Notes: a model not told the origin generated them from the sequence alone. A stretch of 64,000 bases of DNA from Aquibium sp. ELW1220 (GCF_030398385.1 NZ_JAOAOQ010000026.1:1-64000); one strand, 5' to 3'. Shown: positions 32,956-44,375, numbered from the stretch's first letter. Numbers and translations: made by a program.

Positions 32956-33407
32956 CAGGCCGGCCTCTTCAGCATCATCGCCTGGCGCACGCAGCGCGCG
33001 ACCAGCGTTCCATGCTGGTTGAAGGCGCGATGCTCGAACTCGACCACGCCGCGATCGGGCTTCGACTTCGATTCCCGCACCGATTTCACCTCCGTTTCCA
33101 CTCGCACCGTGTCGCCGTGGAAGAGCGGATGCGGAAAGGTGGTGTCGGTCATGCCGAGATTGCCGATCGTGGTGCCGAGCGTCGTGTCGTGCACCGAGAT
33201 GCCGATCATCAGCCCCAGCGTGAACAGCGAGTTGACCAGCGGCCTGCCCCACTCGCTCTTCGCCGCGAAGTCGAAATCGATGTGCAGCGGCTGCGGGTTG
33301 AGCGTCATGACCGAGAACAGCATGTTGTCGCTCTCGGTGACCGACTTGGTCAGCGCGTGCCGGATCACCAGGCCCGGCTTGAATTCCTCGAGATAGAGCC
33401 CTGCCAA
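32955..33407 (-). CDS. MaoC-family enoyl-CoA hydratase/dehydratase
   Basis: A 150-aa hot-dog-fold hydratase. The catalytic R-hydratase motif region is QPLHIDFDFAAKSEWGRPLV (Asp/His pair) and VNSLFTLGLMIGISV. TTG 33407 is chosen because GGGAGG lies five bases upstream; an in-frame extension to 33464 has no good start. Paired with a CitE-like lyase it probably hydrates mesaconyl- or itaconyl-type CoA esters for C5-dicarboxylate degradation; that pathway is inference from the pairing. Confidence 0.9.
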   Translation of the reverse strand: MAGLYLEEFKPGLVIRHALTKSVTESDNMLFSVMTLNPQPLHIDFDFAAKSEWGRPLVNSLFTLGLMIGISVHDTTLGTTIGNLGMTDTTFPHPLFHGDTVRVETEVKSVRESKSKPDRGVVEFEHRAFNQHGTLVARCVRQAMMLKRPA

Positions 33408-33581
33408 CGAAACCTCCCGCCTGATGGACTGGCCGTTGATAGAAGCGCGGGCAGGGCACCGCAAGCGCCCGCGTGCAGGTGGCTGCAGGTCGGCATGGTT
33501 AGCGGCCGGCTAACGATCATGGTGAACCGTTCGTAAACCACTTGCCGCTAAGGTCGGTCCGGTAGAAGCGTGCGGGGCGTC

Positions 33582-34724
33582 ATGATAGTCGAGCATTTCA
33601 TCCGGTGGGTCGCGACGGCAAGGGTGGCGGAGAGGGCCGCAGCCGCCAATGCACTGGCCCGCGCCTACATCCTTTCCCCGATGGATTTCGACGAGCGCTG
33701 CGCGGCCGAGGCCGCGCTCACCATGCTGCTCGACGATCCTTCGCCCAAGGTGCGGCTGGCGATGGCCGAACCCTTCTCGCTCTCTGCCCGCGCGCCGCAG
33801 CAGATCGTCGCCGCACTCGCGGCCGACCAGCCGGAGGTCGCCGCGCCCGTGCTGGCGCTTTCGCCGCTGCTGTCCGACAATGAACTGATCGAGCACATGG
33901 CGGCGGGCGAGGCGGAGGCGCAGGTGCTGATCGCCACCCGCGCGCAGGTTTCCATGGCCCTGTCGGCCGCCATCGCCGAGGTCGCGTGTCCGGCCGCCTG
34001 CGCGGCCGTGCTCGGCAATTCGGGGGCCGAGATCGCCTCGATCAGCCTGCGCCGCATGGCCGAGCGGCTGGGCGACGATGCTGCGATGCGCGAGGCGCTG
34101 ATCGCCGACCGGCGGCTGCCCTGCGACATCCGCCACATGCTGCTCCTGAAGGTGGGCGACGCGCTGCGCCAGTCGCCGCTGGTGCGGGCGCTGATGACCC
34201 AGGCGCGCGCCGACCGGATGCTGCGCGAGGCCTGCATGAAGGCGTCGCTGACCCTGATCGAACATACGGGAGCGGAAGAGCACGCAGCGCTCGTCGAGCA
34301 TCTGCGCCTGCGCGGCGAACTGACGACCGGTTTCCTCGTGCGGGTGGTCGCGCATGGCCGGATCGACTTTTTCGGCGCGGCCCTCGTGGCGCTGTCGGGG
34401 CTCGACCAGAGCCGGGTAAGCTCGCTGCTGTCGTCCGGCCGCGACGTCGCGCTCGCTGCCCTGTTCCGCCAGGCCCGGCTCCCCCAGTCCGCCGGCCGCG
34501 TCATCCTGCGCGCGCTGACCGTCTGGCGCGAGGTGGCAAACGGCCGCCGCGTGGCGGGCACGCAGGAAGTGTCCTTCCTGATGCTGCGGGATCTCGACGA
34601 GGCGGTGCGGACCGGCGCGGTCATCGACGACAAGGACGCGCTGGCGGGGCTGCTGAAGGCGATCCACCTGGACGCGCTGCGGGAGAACGCACGGGAACAC
34701 GCCCTGGCGATCGCGGCGGCGTGA
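33582..34724 (+). CDS. DUF2336 domain protein, HEAT-like
   Basis: A 380-aa all-helical protein typical of alphaproteobacterial DUF2336: YILSPMDFDERCAAEAALTM, LLDDPSPKVRLAMAEPFSL, CDIRHMLLLKVGDALRQSPL and LREACMKASLTLIEHTG. The N-terminal half looks like HEAT repeats. Function unknown; family members have been linked to cell-cycle or stress networks but nothing here shows it. ATG 33582; GTG 33570 possible. Monocistronic, with an upstream inverted repeat GTTAGC/GCTAAC at about 33498-33514. Confidence 0.88.
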   Translation: MIVEHFIRWVATARVAERAAAANALARAYILSPMDFDERCAAEAALTMLLDDPSPKVRLAMAEPFSLSARAPQQIVAALAADQPEVAAPVLALSPLLSDNELIEHMAAGEAEAQVLIATRAQVSMALSAAIAEVACPAACAAVLGNSGAEIASISLRRMAERLGDDAAMREALIADRRLPCDIRHMLLLKVGDALRQSPLVRALMTQARADRMLREACMKASLTLIEHTGAEEHAALVEHLRLRGELTTGFLVRVVAHGRIDFFGAALVALSGLDQSRVSSLLSSGRDVALAALFRQARLPQSAGRVILRALTVWREVANGRRVAGTQEVSFLMLRDLDEAVRTGAVIDDKDALAGLLKAIHLDALRENAREHALAIAAA

Positions 34725-34957
34725 GCGAGCGGCGAGGGGGCATCCTGTCACCGATCCCCGCGGTTCTGGCGGCAAGCCCATCTGCCAGGTTCTGACTGCT
34801 TGCGCCATCGATCGTCCGGCCAAGCTGCCACTCGGTTTCGAGCCGACCTTGTCCGGCGTCGCCGATCCCCGGCCGTTCGCGCGTGCTACCCCGGAAAGGG
34901 AACGGCAGACCGGCGACGGCGTCTGACCTGCTCGGAATCAGGAGCAGGGACGATCCA

Positions 34958-35752
34958 ATGAGCATGAAGCGCGTTCTGGGAATGATGCTGGCGAGCCGGA
35001 TGGCGGGACGCGGAATGCGCGGCCGCGGTGGTTTTGCGGGCGGCGGCGTCGGCGGTCTGGCTGCCGCAGGCCTCATCGGCGGACGGCGCGGCGGCCTCGG
35101 CCGCAAGGCGGGTCTCGCCGCGCTCGGCTACATGGCCTACCGCGCCTACCAGGATCACCAGGCGAAATCCGCAGGCAGGGACGACCGCGCCGGCACCTCC
35201 GCAGCCGACGCCGGGAGCGCTCACCCGGGCGGCAGCGCTTCGGGCGCCGGTCTCGGCGGCCTGCTCGGCGGCGTCATGAAATCGGTGAGCGACGCCCTGG
35301 GCGGTGTCGGCACGCAGGATCAGGCGACAGGACGCAGCGCGTCCGGTTCGGCGCAGCCATCGACGGCGCAGGCCTTCACGGCCGAGGACGAGCGCGCGGC
35401 CGATGAGCTCGGCGAGGACAAGGCGCTGCTTCTCCTGCGCGCGATGATCACGGCTGCCCATGCCGATGGCGAGATTTCGGCCGAAGAACGGTCGCGGATC
35501 ATGAGCCAGGCGGAGGACGCCGACGATCGCCGGAAGCTCGAACGCGAGCTTGCCGCGCCCCGGCCGCTGGAAGAGCTGCTCGGCCAGGTTCGGGACACGG
35601 AGACGGCGGAGGAATTCTATCTCTCCTCCCGCATGGCGGTCGATGGCGAAACCAGTGCCAACCGCGCTTATCTCGCCAGGTTGCGCGACCGGCTCGGTCT
35701 GGCTGAACAGGACGCGGCGGAGATCGAAGCGCTGGCCGCCGGCCCTGCCTGA
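34958..35752 (+). CDS. DUF533/YebE-like inner-membrane protein with TerB-like domain
   Basis: A 264-aa protein: a Gly/Arg/Ala-rich N-terminus with a weak TM segment (GGLAAAGLIGG, LAALGYMAYRAY), a low-complexity linker with Gly/Ser/Ala (75-140) and a C-terminal TerB-like helical domain (LLLLRAMITAAHADGEISAE, then ERSRIMSQAED) containing the acidic H-x-D-G metal-binding motif. Expected at the inner membrane; function unknown. ATG 34958 follows GGAGCAGGG. Monocistronic. Confidence 0.88.
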   Translation: MSMKRVLGMMLASRMAGRGMRGRGGFAGGGVGGLAAAGLIGGRRGGLGRKAGLAALGYMAYRAYQDHQAKSAGRDDRAGTSAADAGSAHPGGSASGAGLGGLLGGVMKSVSDALGGVGTQDQATGRSASGSAQPSTAQAFTAEDERAADELGEDKALLLLRAMITAAHADGEISAEERSRIMSQAEDADDRRKLERELAAPRPLEELLGQVRDTETAEEFYLSSRMAVDGETSANRAYLARLRDRLGLAEQDAAEIEALAAGPA

Positions 35753-35887
35753 TCCCGGAAACGGCAAGGGCCGTCCCCGGTCTGCATTGGATGCCGGTCT
35801 CTCAGCCGCAATGACGCGCATCGCGGAACAATCCGGCGTGTAACCGGGCGCGCTACCTCGACTAGCGGAGTCGTGGGTGCGGCCCCC

Positions 35888-37957
<2,070 letters not shown>

Positions 37958-38207
37958 GCCTTGGAGATATCCGGTCAGCGAATCACATTCAATACTGCCA
38001 CGGACCGCCCCTCCGACGATATCGGTTCCCGTTCCGTTCGGCTTCTTGTCCCCGACATTTCGTGGCATTGTGTTGACGATCCGCTAACCGGTCCGGCGCC
38101 ATGGCACGGTACCGCCCCGATTTCCGGGCGATTCGGCGGTGCTTGCCGGCCGCCCGTGCGTCCGCTAAGCAGGCCGCAGGGACGCGAAACACGAGGTTTG
38201 ATGGGCG

Positions 38208-38993
38208 ATGACGCCATCGCGACTAGCCGCGCTCAGCGCCTGTCTTGTGGCTGCGACGGCGCTGACGGCCTGCTCCACGTCTGGCATCAGCGCGTCCGAC
38301 ATGCTGACGCTCGCGCCCGTGGAGGCTCCCCAGGAAATGGCGGTTGCCTCCGAACAGCCCGCCGGAGAGCCCGCCGCCGAGGCGTCACAGCCGGTGTCTC
38401 TCGCGGCGGTGACGACCGATGCCGCCAGGCTGGCCTCCGATGCAGCGAAGGCCGCCGTCGCGGCCGTGAAGGGTGTTGCCGAGGTGCCGTCGCCGACCCC
38501 GGCGAAGGAAGCCGCGCCGGACCCTGCCGCCAATGCCTTCGTCCAGCCCGCCCCGGCCAAGCCGGCGGTCGAGGTGGCCTATGCGCCGAAGGCCGGGCAG
38601 CTATCCGACGAACGCGCCAAGCTCGACCGGCTGATTTCCCACTATGCCGACGCGTATGACGTGCCGAAGGACCTGGTGCATCGCGTCGTCCGGCGCGAGA
38701 GCAACTATCGCCCCACCGCCTACAACAGCGGCAACTGGGGTCTCATGCAGATCCGCCATGCGACGGCCAAAGGTCTCGGTTACCAGGGCAAGCCGGAAGG
38801 CCTGCTCGATCCCGAAACCAACCTCCGCTATGCGGTACGCTACCTTCGCGGCGCTTATCTCGTCGCCGGCGGCGACAAGGATCACGCCATCCGCCTCTAT
38901 TCGCGCGGCTATTACTACGATGCCAAGCGGGCGGGGCTGCTTGACGAGACCGGCCTCGGCCGCGATCGGGTGCGTCGGCGCCAGCCGGGCTGA
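38208..38993 (+). CDS. Lipoprotein lytic transglycosylase (SLT domain)
   Basis: A 261-aa putative outer-membrane lipoprotein (signal peptide ending LTACS lipobox at residue ~22) with an Ala/Pro-rich linker to about 125 and a C-terminal soluble-lytic-transglycosylase domain: YDVPKDLVHRVVRRESNYRP with the catalytic Glu in RRESNY, then NSGNWGLMQIRHATAKGLGY and YAVRYLRGAYLVAGGD. It cleaves peptidoglycan glycan strands to anhydro-muropeptides. ATG 38208 lies in GGGCGATG context; divergent from parE. Confidence 0.93.
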   Translation: MTPSRLAALSACLVAATALTACSTSGISASDMLTLAPVEAPQEMAVASEQPAGEPAAEASQPVSLAAVTTDAARLASDAAKAAVAAVKGVAEVPSPTPAKEAAPDPAANAFVQPAPAKPAVEVAYAPKAGQLSDERAKLDRLISHYADAYDVPKDLVHRVVRRESNYRPTAYNSGNWGLMQIRHATAKGLGYQGKPEGLLDPETNLRYAVRYLRGAYLVAGGDKDHAIRLYSRGYYYDAKRAGLLDETGLGRDRVRRRQPG

Positions 38994-39014
38994 GCCGCCG
39001 CCCGCCTGTCGTCT

Positions 39015-39233
39015 TCACGCGAGCTTGCTGAGTTCCGAGTGGCTCTTCAGGACGCGCGCACCGTCTTCCTGCTCGATCATGTAGGCCGGTTCGTCCGCTG
39101 AAGCATGCCGCTTCACCTGCGTCCCCTTGATGGTGCGCGAGACGTCATGCTCGAAGATGCGGGCGATACGGCCTCTCGCCGTATGGGCACCCCACCGCCA
39201 CGAAACGCGTGTACCTTTTTCGTATCGGTCCAT
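39015..39233 (-). CDS. DUF2945 (Tudor-like) domain protein
   Basis: A 72-aa basic protein: KGTRVSWRWGAHTARGRIAR, TIKGTQVKRHASADEPAYMI, EQEDGARVLKSHSELSKL. The G-x-V-x-W...G and V-x-R-x-A-S-x-D-x-P-x-Y patterns are those of DUF2945/hypervirulence-associated Tudor-like proteins. Function unknown. ATG 39233. It is the gene after the ccoGHIS operon, 70 bp downstream of ccoS, on the same strand. Confidence 0.9.
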   Translation of the reverse strand: MDRYEKGTRVSWRWGAHTARGRIARIFEHDVSRTIKGTQVKRHASADEPAYMIEQEDGARVLKSHSELSKLA

Positions 39234-39303
39234 GTTGGCTCCTGCCGGTTTCCAGCAGAAAGCGTCCGCGTGCTGGAATGTTCCGGCAGGCGGCTTTCCG
39301 ACG

Positions 39304-39447
39304 TCACGGCTCGTCGTCGTGCAGGATGCGTTCCGCGGCACCATCCATGTCGTCGTATTGGCCGCTCCTGATGCTCCAGAGAAAGCCGGCAAGGCCGAGC
39401 GCGCCGAGGAACAGCGCGATCGGGATCAGGTAGACGAGGCCGGTCAT
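39304..39447 (-). CDS. ccoS: cbb3-type cytochrome oxidase assembly protein CcoS/FixS
   Basis: A 47-aa single-TM protein needed for haem/copper insertion in cbb3 oxidase: LVYLIPIALFLGALGLAGFL forms the TM helix, followed by SIRSGQYDDMDGAAERILHD, which is the CcoS hallmark (W-x-x-x-S/G-Q-Y/F-D-D-x-x-G). ATG 39447 overlaps the ccoI stop codon (ATGA). It is the last gene of ccoGHIS. Confidence 0.95.
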   Translation of the reverse strand: MTGLVYLIPIALFLGALGLAGFLWSIRSGQYDDMDGAAERILHDDEP

Positions 39448-41717
39448 GCGATCCTCGCAGACAGTGGCGCGGCGGCGCTGCGGGCGGGACGAAGGGAGAA
39501 CCGGGTCGATCCCCCATTGAGCCGCATGGCGTTGGCGATGACGAGGATCGACGACGCGGACATGGCGATCGCCGCGACCAGCGGCGTGACGTGGCCGAGG
39601 ATCGCGATCGGCACGGCGATCGCGTTGTAGACGACCGCGAGCCAGAGGTTCTGCCGGATCAGCACGCCCGCGCGCCGCGACATCGTCAGGGCGTGCGGAA
39701 CCGAGCCGAGACTGTCGCGCAGGAAGACGAAGTCGGCGGCGTTGCGGCCGACGTCGGCGGCCGTCGACGGCGCCATGGATACATGTGCGGCGGCAAGCGC
39801 GGGCGAATCGTTCAGTCCGTCGCCTACCATCAGAACCTTGTGGCCTTCCGCGGCCAGTTCGGCGAGGCGCTCTGCCTTTTCGGCGGGCATCATCCGGGCT
39901 TGGAACGCTGCGATGCCGAGCCGCGCGGCGAGGCCGGCGACCGGACCCTCCGCATCGCCCGAGAGGATTTCCACGCCGCAGCCTGCCGCCGCCAGTTCGT
40001 CCACAGCGTGCTGCGCGTCCGGTCGGGTCTGGTCCTCGAAGCGGAAGGAGGCGAGCAGCTTTCCGTCGAACGCAAGCACGGTATGAGCGCCTCGATCGTC
40101 GTCCGCGGCGCCGTCCAGCGCCCAGGCCGCGCGTCCGAGCCGCCAGGTGCCGGTCGAGTCGCGGGCTTCGACGCCGCAGCCGGGAACCTCGGCGATCCTG
40201 TCGAAGGCCGGCGTCGAGGCGGGCAGCCCGGCTGCCGCCGAGGCGATCGCCTTCGACAGCGGATGGCGCGAATGCGCGGCGATCGCCGCTGCGATCGCCA
40301 GTGTCGCCGGCTGGATCTCGGCGCGGTTCGCCAGTCTGGCGCGTCCCATGGTGAGCGTGCCCGTCTTGTCGAAGGCCACCGTGTCGATCTCGGCAAGCCG
40401 CTCCATCGCCGAACCGTCCTTGACCATGATGCCCGCCTCGAACAGCCGCCGCGCGGCGACAACCTGGACGATCGGGACCGCGAGCCCGAGCGCGCAGGGG
40501 CAGGTGATGATCAGCACCGCGATGGCGATGGTGGTGGCGCGATGCAGGTCGCCCGAGACGAGGAGCCAGCCGACAAAGGTGAGCAGCGCCGTCAGGTGCA
40601 CCACCGGCGAGTAAAGTGCCGACGCGCGGTCGGCGATCCGCCGGTAGCGCGCCCGCCCGCCCTCGGCCACGCCCATCAGGCGGATCATCTCGGCGAGGAA
40701 GGAATCCTGTGCCCGCGCGGTCACGGTCATGACCAGCGGGCCGGTGAGGTTCAGCATGCCGGCGCGCAGCGGCTCGCCGGCGCGGACCGGCTGCGGCGCA
40801 CTTTCGCCGGTGACCAGCGAGCAGTCCAGATCGGACACCCCGCTGTCGACGTCGCCGTCGACCGGGATGCGCTCGCCGGCAGCGACCTGCAGGCGCATGC
40901 CGGGCTCGATCTCGCCGACGGGCAGGTAGTCGCGGCTGCCATCCGTGCGGATCACCATGGCGCCGCGCGGGGCGAGGCGTGCAAGGCCGGTGACGGCCGT
41001 GCGGGCGCGCTCGCGCATGACGTGGTCGAGGGTGCGTCCGATGAGGAGGAAGAAGAGCAGCGACACGGCGGCGTCGAAATAGGCGTGGTGGCCGTGATTG
41101 ATGGTCTCGTAGAGGCTGAGGCCGTAGGCCAGCGTCACGCCGAGCGCGATCGGCACGTCCATGTTCATCGAGCCGTGCTTCAGCGCGTTCCAGGCCGAGC
41201 GGTAGAAGATGCCGCCGGCGAGCACGAGCGCGGGAATGGCGATCAGCGCCGATAGCCAGTGGAACAGGTCGCGTGTGGCGTCCTCGGCTCCGGACCAGAC
41301 CGAAACGGACAGGAGCATGATGTTGGCGGCCGCAAAGCCCGCGACCGCAGTGGCGCGGACCAGCCGGGAGAACTCGCCGTCCTTCGTCTCGCCGAAACCG
41401 TCGAAGAGGTGGGCGGCGTAGCCGAGCCGGTTCAGCGTCTCGACCAGCGGCGGCAGCCTGCCTTCGCGCCAGCGGATGGAGACGCGCTTGGCGGACAGGT
41501 TCACTCGCGCCGTCTCCACCCCGTCGAGCTTGCCCAGCGCCGTTTCGATCGCGTGGATGCAGGCGCCGCAGTGGACGCCGGGCACCGACAGGTCGGTCTG
41601 CCGCAGCCCCTGGCCGATCTCGCGGCTGGACAGCATCACTTCTTCCGCGGACGGACCTGCGCTCTCGGCGCGGTCGATCTCGCCGGCTGCTTCCGTTCCG
41701 GGCGCGCAGCAGCTCAT
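39444..41717 (-). CDS. ccoI: Copper-translocating P-type ATPase CcoI/FixI
   Basis: A 757-aa P1B-type Cu(+) ATPase supplying copper to cbb3 oxidase. An N-terminal Cys-rich MSCCAPG and a metal-binding HMA domain (GVHCGACIHAIETALGKLDG) precede eight TM helices with the ion-binding TCPCALGLAVPI, phosphorylation DKTGT (VAFDKTGTLTMG), HP motif (SRHPLSKAI) and MVGDGLNDSPALAAA. Start ATG 41717 overlaps the fixH stop; stop overlaps ccoS. The order CcoG-H-I-S is canonical. Confidence 0.96.
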   Translation of the reverse strand: MSCCAPGTEAAGEIDRAESAGPSAEEVMLSSREIGQGLRQTDLSVPGVHCGACIHAIETALGKLDGVETARVNLSAKRVSIRWREGRLPPLVETLNRLGYAAHLFDGFGETKDGEFSRLVRATAVAGFAAANIMLLSVSVWSGAEDATRDLFHWLSALIAIPALVLAGGIFYRSAWNALKHGSMNMDVPIALGVTLAYGLSLYETINHGHHAYFDAAVSLLFFLLIGRTLDHVMRERARTAVTGLARLAPRGAMVIRTDGSRDYLPVGEIEPGMRLQVAAGERIPVDGDVDSGVSDLDCSLVTGESAPQPVRAGEPLRAGMLNLTGPLVMTVTARAQDSFLAEMIRLMGVAEGGRARYRRIADRASALYSPVVHLTALLTFVGWLLVSGDLHRATTIAIAVLIITCPCALGLAVPIVQVVAARRLFEAGIMVKDGSAMERLAEIDTVAFDKTGTLTMGRARLANRAEIQPATLAIAAAIAAHSRHPLSKAIASAAAGLPASTPAFDRIAEVPGCGVEARDSTGTWRLGRAAWALDGAADDDRGAHTVLAFDGKLLASFRFEDQTRPDAQHAVDELAAAGCGVEILSGDAEGPVAGLAARLGIAAFQARMMPAEKAERLAELAAEGHKVLMVGDGLNDSPALAAAHVSMAPSTAADVGRNAADFVFLRDSLGSVPHALTMSRRAGVLIRQNLWLAVVYNAIAVPIAILGHVTPLVAAIAMSASSILVIANAMRLNGGSTRFSLRPARSAAAPLSARIA

Positions 41718-42211
41718 TGCAGGACGCCCCCCTTGACCGCGATGCGCTTCACCTCGCGGTAGGGCGTGTCGAGGCCGGCTGCGGCGGCGATCTCGACGAT
41801 CCAGATCCCGTCCTTGAGGTCGACGGTTCCGGCGATCGCGCCGGGACCTGCGGGCGCCATCGGGATCGTCTGGTCGTGACGGTCGTCGACCGGGCGGCGG
41901 AAGAAGGCCTCCGAGGCGTCGATCCCGACCGGCGCGCCGGCGGCGTCGGCGAGCGTGTAGCGGAAGGTTCCTGCCTCGTAGCCCATGGTCCCGGTCCATC
42001 CGAGGGCCGTCTGCGCGCGGGCAGCCTGCGCCTGGGCGTTGAAATGCTGACTGGCGACGTAGGAGTTCTTGACGATGAGGCCCGACCACGTCGTGTTGGC
42101 AAGCGTCGCCATGGTGACGTTCACGGCGATGATCACGCCGAAGAAGGCGAGCATGACCAGGAGCATGTGGCGGCCGGTGAATTCGGCGGAAGGAGCGGGC
42201 TGACGCATCAT
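41714..42211 (-). CDS. fixH: FixH/CcoH cbb3-oxidase maturation protein
   Basis: A 165-aa protein with a single TM near the N-terminus (HMLLVMLAFFGVIIAVNVTM) and a periplasmic beta domain (NSYVASQHFNAQAQAARAQT, DGIWIVEIAAAAG). The VKNSYVASQxFN block is typical of FixH. It stabilises the cbb3 complex during assembly. Two ATG codons (42211, 42208) overlap the ccoG stop, and its own stop overlaps ccoI, so the four genes are tightly coupled. Confidence 0.94.
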   Translation of the reverse strand: MMRQPAPSAEFTGRHMLLVMLAFFGVIIAVNVTMATLANTTWSGLIVKNSYVASQHFNAQAQAARAQTALGWTGTMGYEAGTFRYTLADAAGAPVGIDASEAFFRRPVDDRHDQTIPMAPAGPGAIAGTVDLKDGIWIVEIAAAAGLDTPYREVKRIAVKGGVLQ

Positions 42212-43785
42212 CGTGTCTCCGGGGCGTAGAAGTTCGCCGTGTATGTGTCTGCTTCGAAACTGGACTTGTCCTCGACCACGAAGCGGAAGGACTGGGCGGT
42301 CCCGTCGACCTGGTCCTGCGGCTGGGTCACGAAGACCCTGATGGTACGCAGCCGGTCGGGCTCGACCGGAACCGCCATCGACCGGCCTTCCGGCTGATCG
42401 ATGCCCGTGGCCGTCATCACGGCGCCCGGCAGCCCGTCGATCGACACGACGATGACGCGCGGCTCGGGGATCATGTTGAGCAGCTTGACCGTGTAGCCGT
42501 TGCGGATCGACCCGTCCGAGAGCGTCACGAACTGCGGGTTTCGGTCGTGCAGCACGTTGACCTCCAGCCGGTCGCGCGACAGCAGCGCCACCACGAGGCC
42601 GATGCCGATCAGCGCCCAGGCACCGGAATAGACGAAGGTGCGCGGCCGGAAGATCTTGCGCAGGTGGAAATGGGCGACCTTGTCACCCAGCCTGCCGGTC
42701 TCGTCGCGCACGAGCCTGGGGTTGATCGCCGCCGTGCCGCCAGCGGTCGCGATGCCCATGTTGGCGTTGTAGTCGCTGAGCGTGGCGTAGGAGATCAGGC
42801 CGCGCTCCTTGCCGGTCTTGTCCATGACGCTGTCGCACGCATCGATGCACAGCGCGCAGGTGATGCATTCGAGCTGCTGGCCGTCGCGGATGTCGATGCC
42901 CATGGGGCACACCGCCACGCAGGCGTTGCAGTCGACGCAGTCGCCGACGACATCGCCCGCCGCCGCGGCCTTCTTGGAATGGCGCGAACGGGGCTCGCCG
43001 CGCCAGTCGTTGTAGGTGACGGTCAGCGAATGTTCGTCGAGCATGGCCGCCTGGATGCGCGGCCACGGACACATGTAGGTGCAGACCTGCTCGCGCATCA
43101 GCCCGCCGAACACGTATGTGGTCGCGGTCAGGACGGCGACGGTGATGTAGGCAACCGGCGCCGCATGCCCAGTCACGACGTCGACGAGCAGGGTCGGCGC
43201 GTCGGCGAAGTAGAAAATCCAGGCGCCGCCGGTGGCGACCGCGATGGCGATCCAGATCGCGTGCTTGGCCACGCGCTTGCCGATCTTGTCGAGAGAATAG
43301 GGTCCTGCGTCGAGCTTGATGCGCGCGTTGCGATCGCCTTCGATCGCGCGTTCGACCACGAGGAAGAGATCGACCCAGACCGTCTGCGGGCAGGTATAGC
43401 CGCACCAGGCGCGCCCGACCGTCGAGGTGATGAGGAACAGGCCCACGCCGGCCATCACCAGCAGCCCCGCCACATAGATGAATTCCTGCGGCCAGATCTC
43501 GATGAAGAAGAAATAGAATCGCCGGTTCGCGATGTCGACCAGCACGGCCTGGTCCGGTGCGTAGGCGCCGCGGTCCCAGCGCAGCCATGGCGTGACATAG
43601 TAGATGCCGAGCGTCACCAGCATGATCAGCCACTTGAAGCGGCGGAAGCTGCCGCTGGCCCGCTTGGGGAAGATCTTCTTGCGCGGCGCGTAGAGCGGCT
43701 GGCGCACCTTCGCGGAGTTGACGGCTTCGGCATCGAGCCGTTCGATCGCCTCTGACGAGGCAGGATTCTTTGCGATCACGTTCAT
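42208..43785 (-). CDS. ccoG: CcoG/FixG, polyferredoxin-like copper reductase for cbb3 assembly
   Basis: A 525-aa membrane protein with about five TM helices, an N-terminal GRAWCGYTCPQTVW motif, MREQVCTYMCPWPRIQAAM, and two [4Fe-4S] motifs CVDCNACVAVCPMGID and CITCALCIDACDSVMD. The C-terminal ~120 residues form an Ig-like periplasmic domain. It reduces Cu(II) to Cu(I) for delivery by CcoI. ATG 43785 has a poor Shine-Dalgarno. A perfect FNR/FixK box is 62-75 bp upstream. Confidence 0.95.
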   Translation of the reverse strand: MNVIAKNPASSEAIERLDAEAVNSAKVRQPLYAPRKKIFPKRASGSFRRFKWLIMLVTLGIYYVTPWLRWDRGAYAPDQAVLVDIANRRFYFFFIEIWPQEFIYVAGLLVMAGVGLFLITSTVGRAWCGYTCPQTVWVDLFLVVERAIEGDRNARIKLDAGPYSLDKIGKRVAKHAIWIAIAVATGGAWIFYFADAPTLLVDVVTGHAAPVAYITVAVLTATTYVFGGLMREQVCTYMCPWPRIQAAMLDEHSLTVTYNDWRGEPRSRHSKKAAAAGDVVGDCVDCNACVAVCPMGIDIRDGQQLECITCALCIDACDSVMDKTGKERGLISYATLSDYNANMGIATAGGTAAINPRLVRDETGRLGDKVAHFHLRKIFRPRTFVYSGAWALIGIGLVVALLSRDRLEVNVLHDRNPQFVTLSDGSIRNGYTVKLLNMIPEPRVIVVSIDGLPGAVMTATGIDQPEGRSMAVPVEPDRLRTIRVFVTQPQDQVDGTAQSFRFVVEDKSSFEADTYTANFYAPETR

Positions 43786-43846
43786 CGGCGGGCACTCTGA
43801 GCTGGCCTGTTTGACCGGCTTCTCCCATGCAGTTCGGGTCCGGGCC

Positions 43847-43860
43847 TTGATCGGTGTCAA
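43847..43860 (-). promoter_or_regulatory. FNR/FixK anaerobox upstream of ccoG
   Basis: TTGATCGGTGTCAA matches the consensus TTGAY-N4-RTCAA at every defined position. It is 62 bp upstream of the ccoG start, consistent with class II activation of ccoGHIS under low oxygen. Confidence 0.85.
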
Positions 43861-44040
43861 ACGGGGGAGGGTGCGGATGTCGCACGGCGCGCGGACGGAC
43901 CATCGGCCTTCCTCGGGCCTGTTCGCGAATGCCGGCACATGTGCCATCATAAAACGATGGATATCGTGCTGGATACCAGCCTGTCCGTCTCCGGGCTGGG
44001 GGGCTGGAGGAGTGCGTCGCGCGCCTCTGGAGCATCTGCG

Positions 44041-44274
44041 ATGAGCTCTTTGACCATCCGACTTCCGGACGAAGCCGCGGAGCGGCTAAAAGGCCTGGCA
44101 AAGCAGCGCGGGATGAGCGTGAACAAGCTGGTGGAACGCATGGCCTGCGAGGCGATCGCCTCGTTCGACACCGAGTCGCGGTTTCGTGCGCTTGCTGCCA
44201 CGGCCGACGTTCCTGCCGCGCTCGCCGTTCTCGACCGCCTGGATCGGGACGATCGCGGACCGGATCGCGAATAG
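44041..44274 (+). CDS. Ribbon-helix-helix antitoxin-like protein, apparently orphan
   Basis: A 77-aa protein with an N-terminal RHH motif (MSSLTIRLPDEAAERLKGLA, KQRGMSVNKLVERMACEAIA) and an acidic C-terminal tail that would bind a toxin in HicB- or VapB-like antitoxins. No toxin gene follows in the 100 bp before the next antitoxin. A longer start at ATG 43957 is possible but adds unconserved residues. Transcribed opposite to the flanking cco operons. Confidence 0.75.
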   Translation: MSSLTIRLPDEAAERLKGLAKQRGMSVNKLVERMACEAIASFDTESRFRALAATADVPAALAVLDRLDRDDRGPDRE

Positions 44275-44375
44275 CGCCCGGTCCGGCAGCTGACATCCGC
44301 TGTCAGGCCCGGTGTCGCGCACATTCTGGCTCCCGAACCGCAGATGCGCTATCCTGGCCGGTGAAGGAGACGTCC

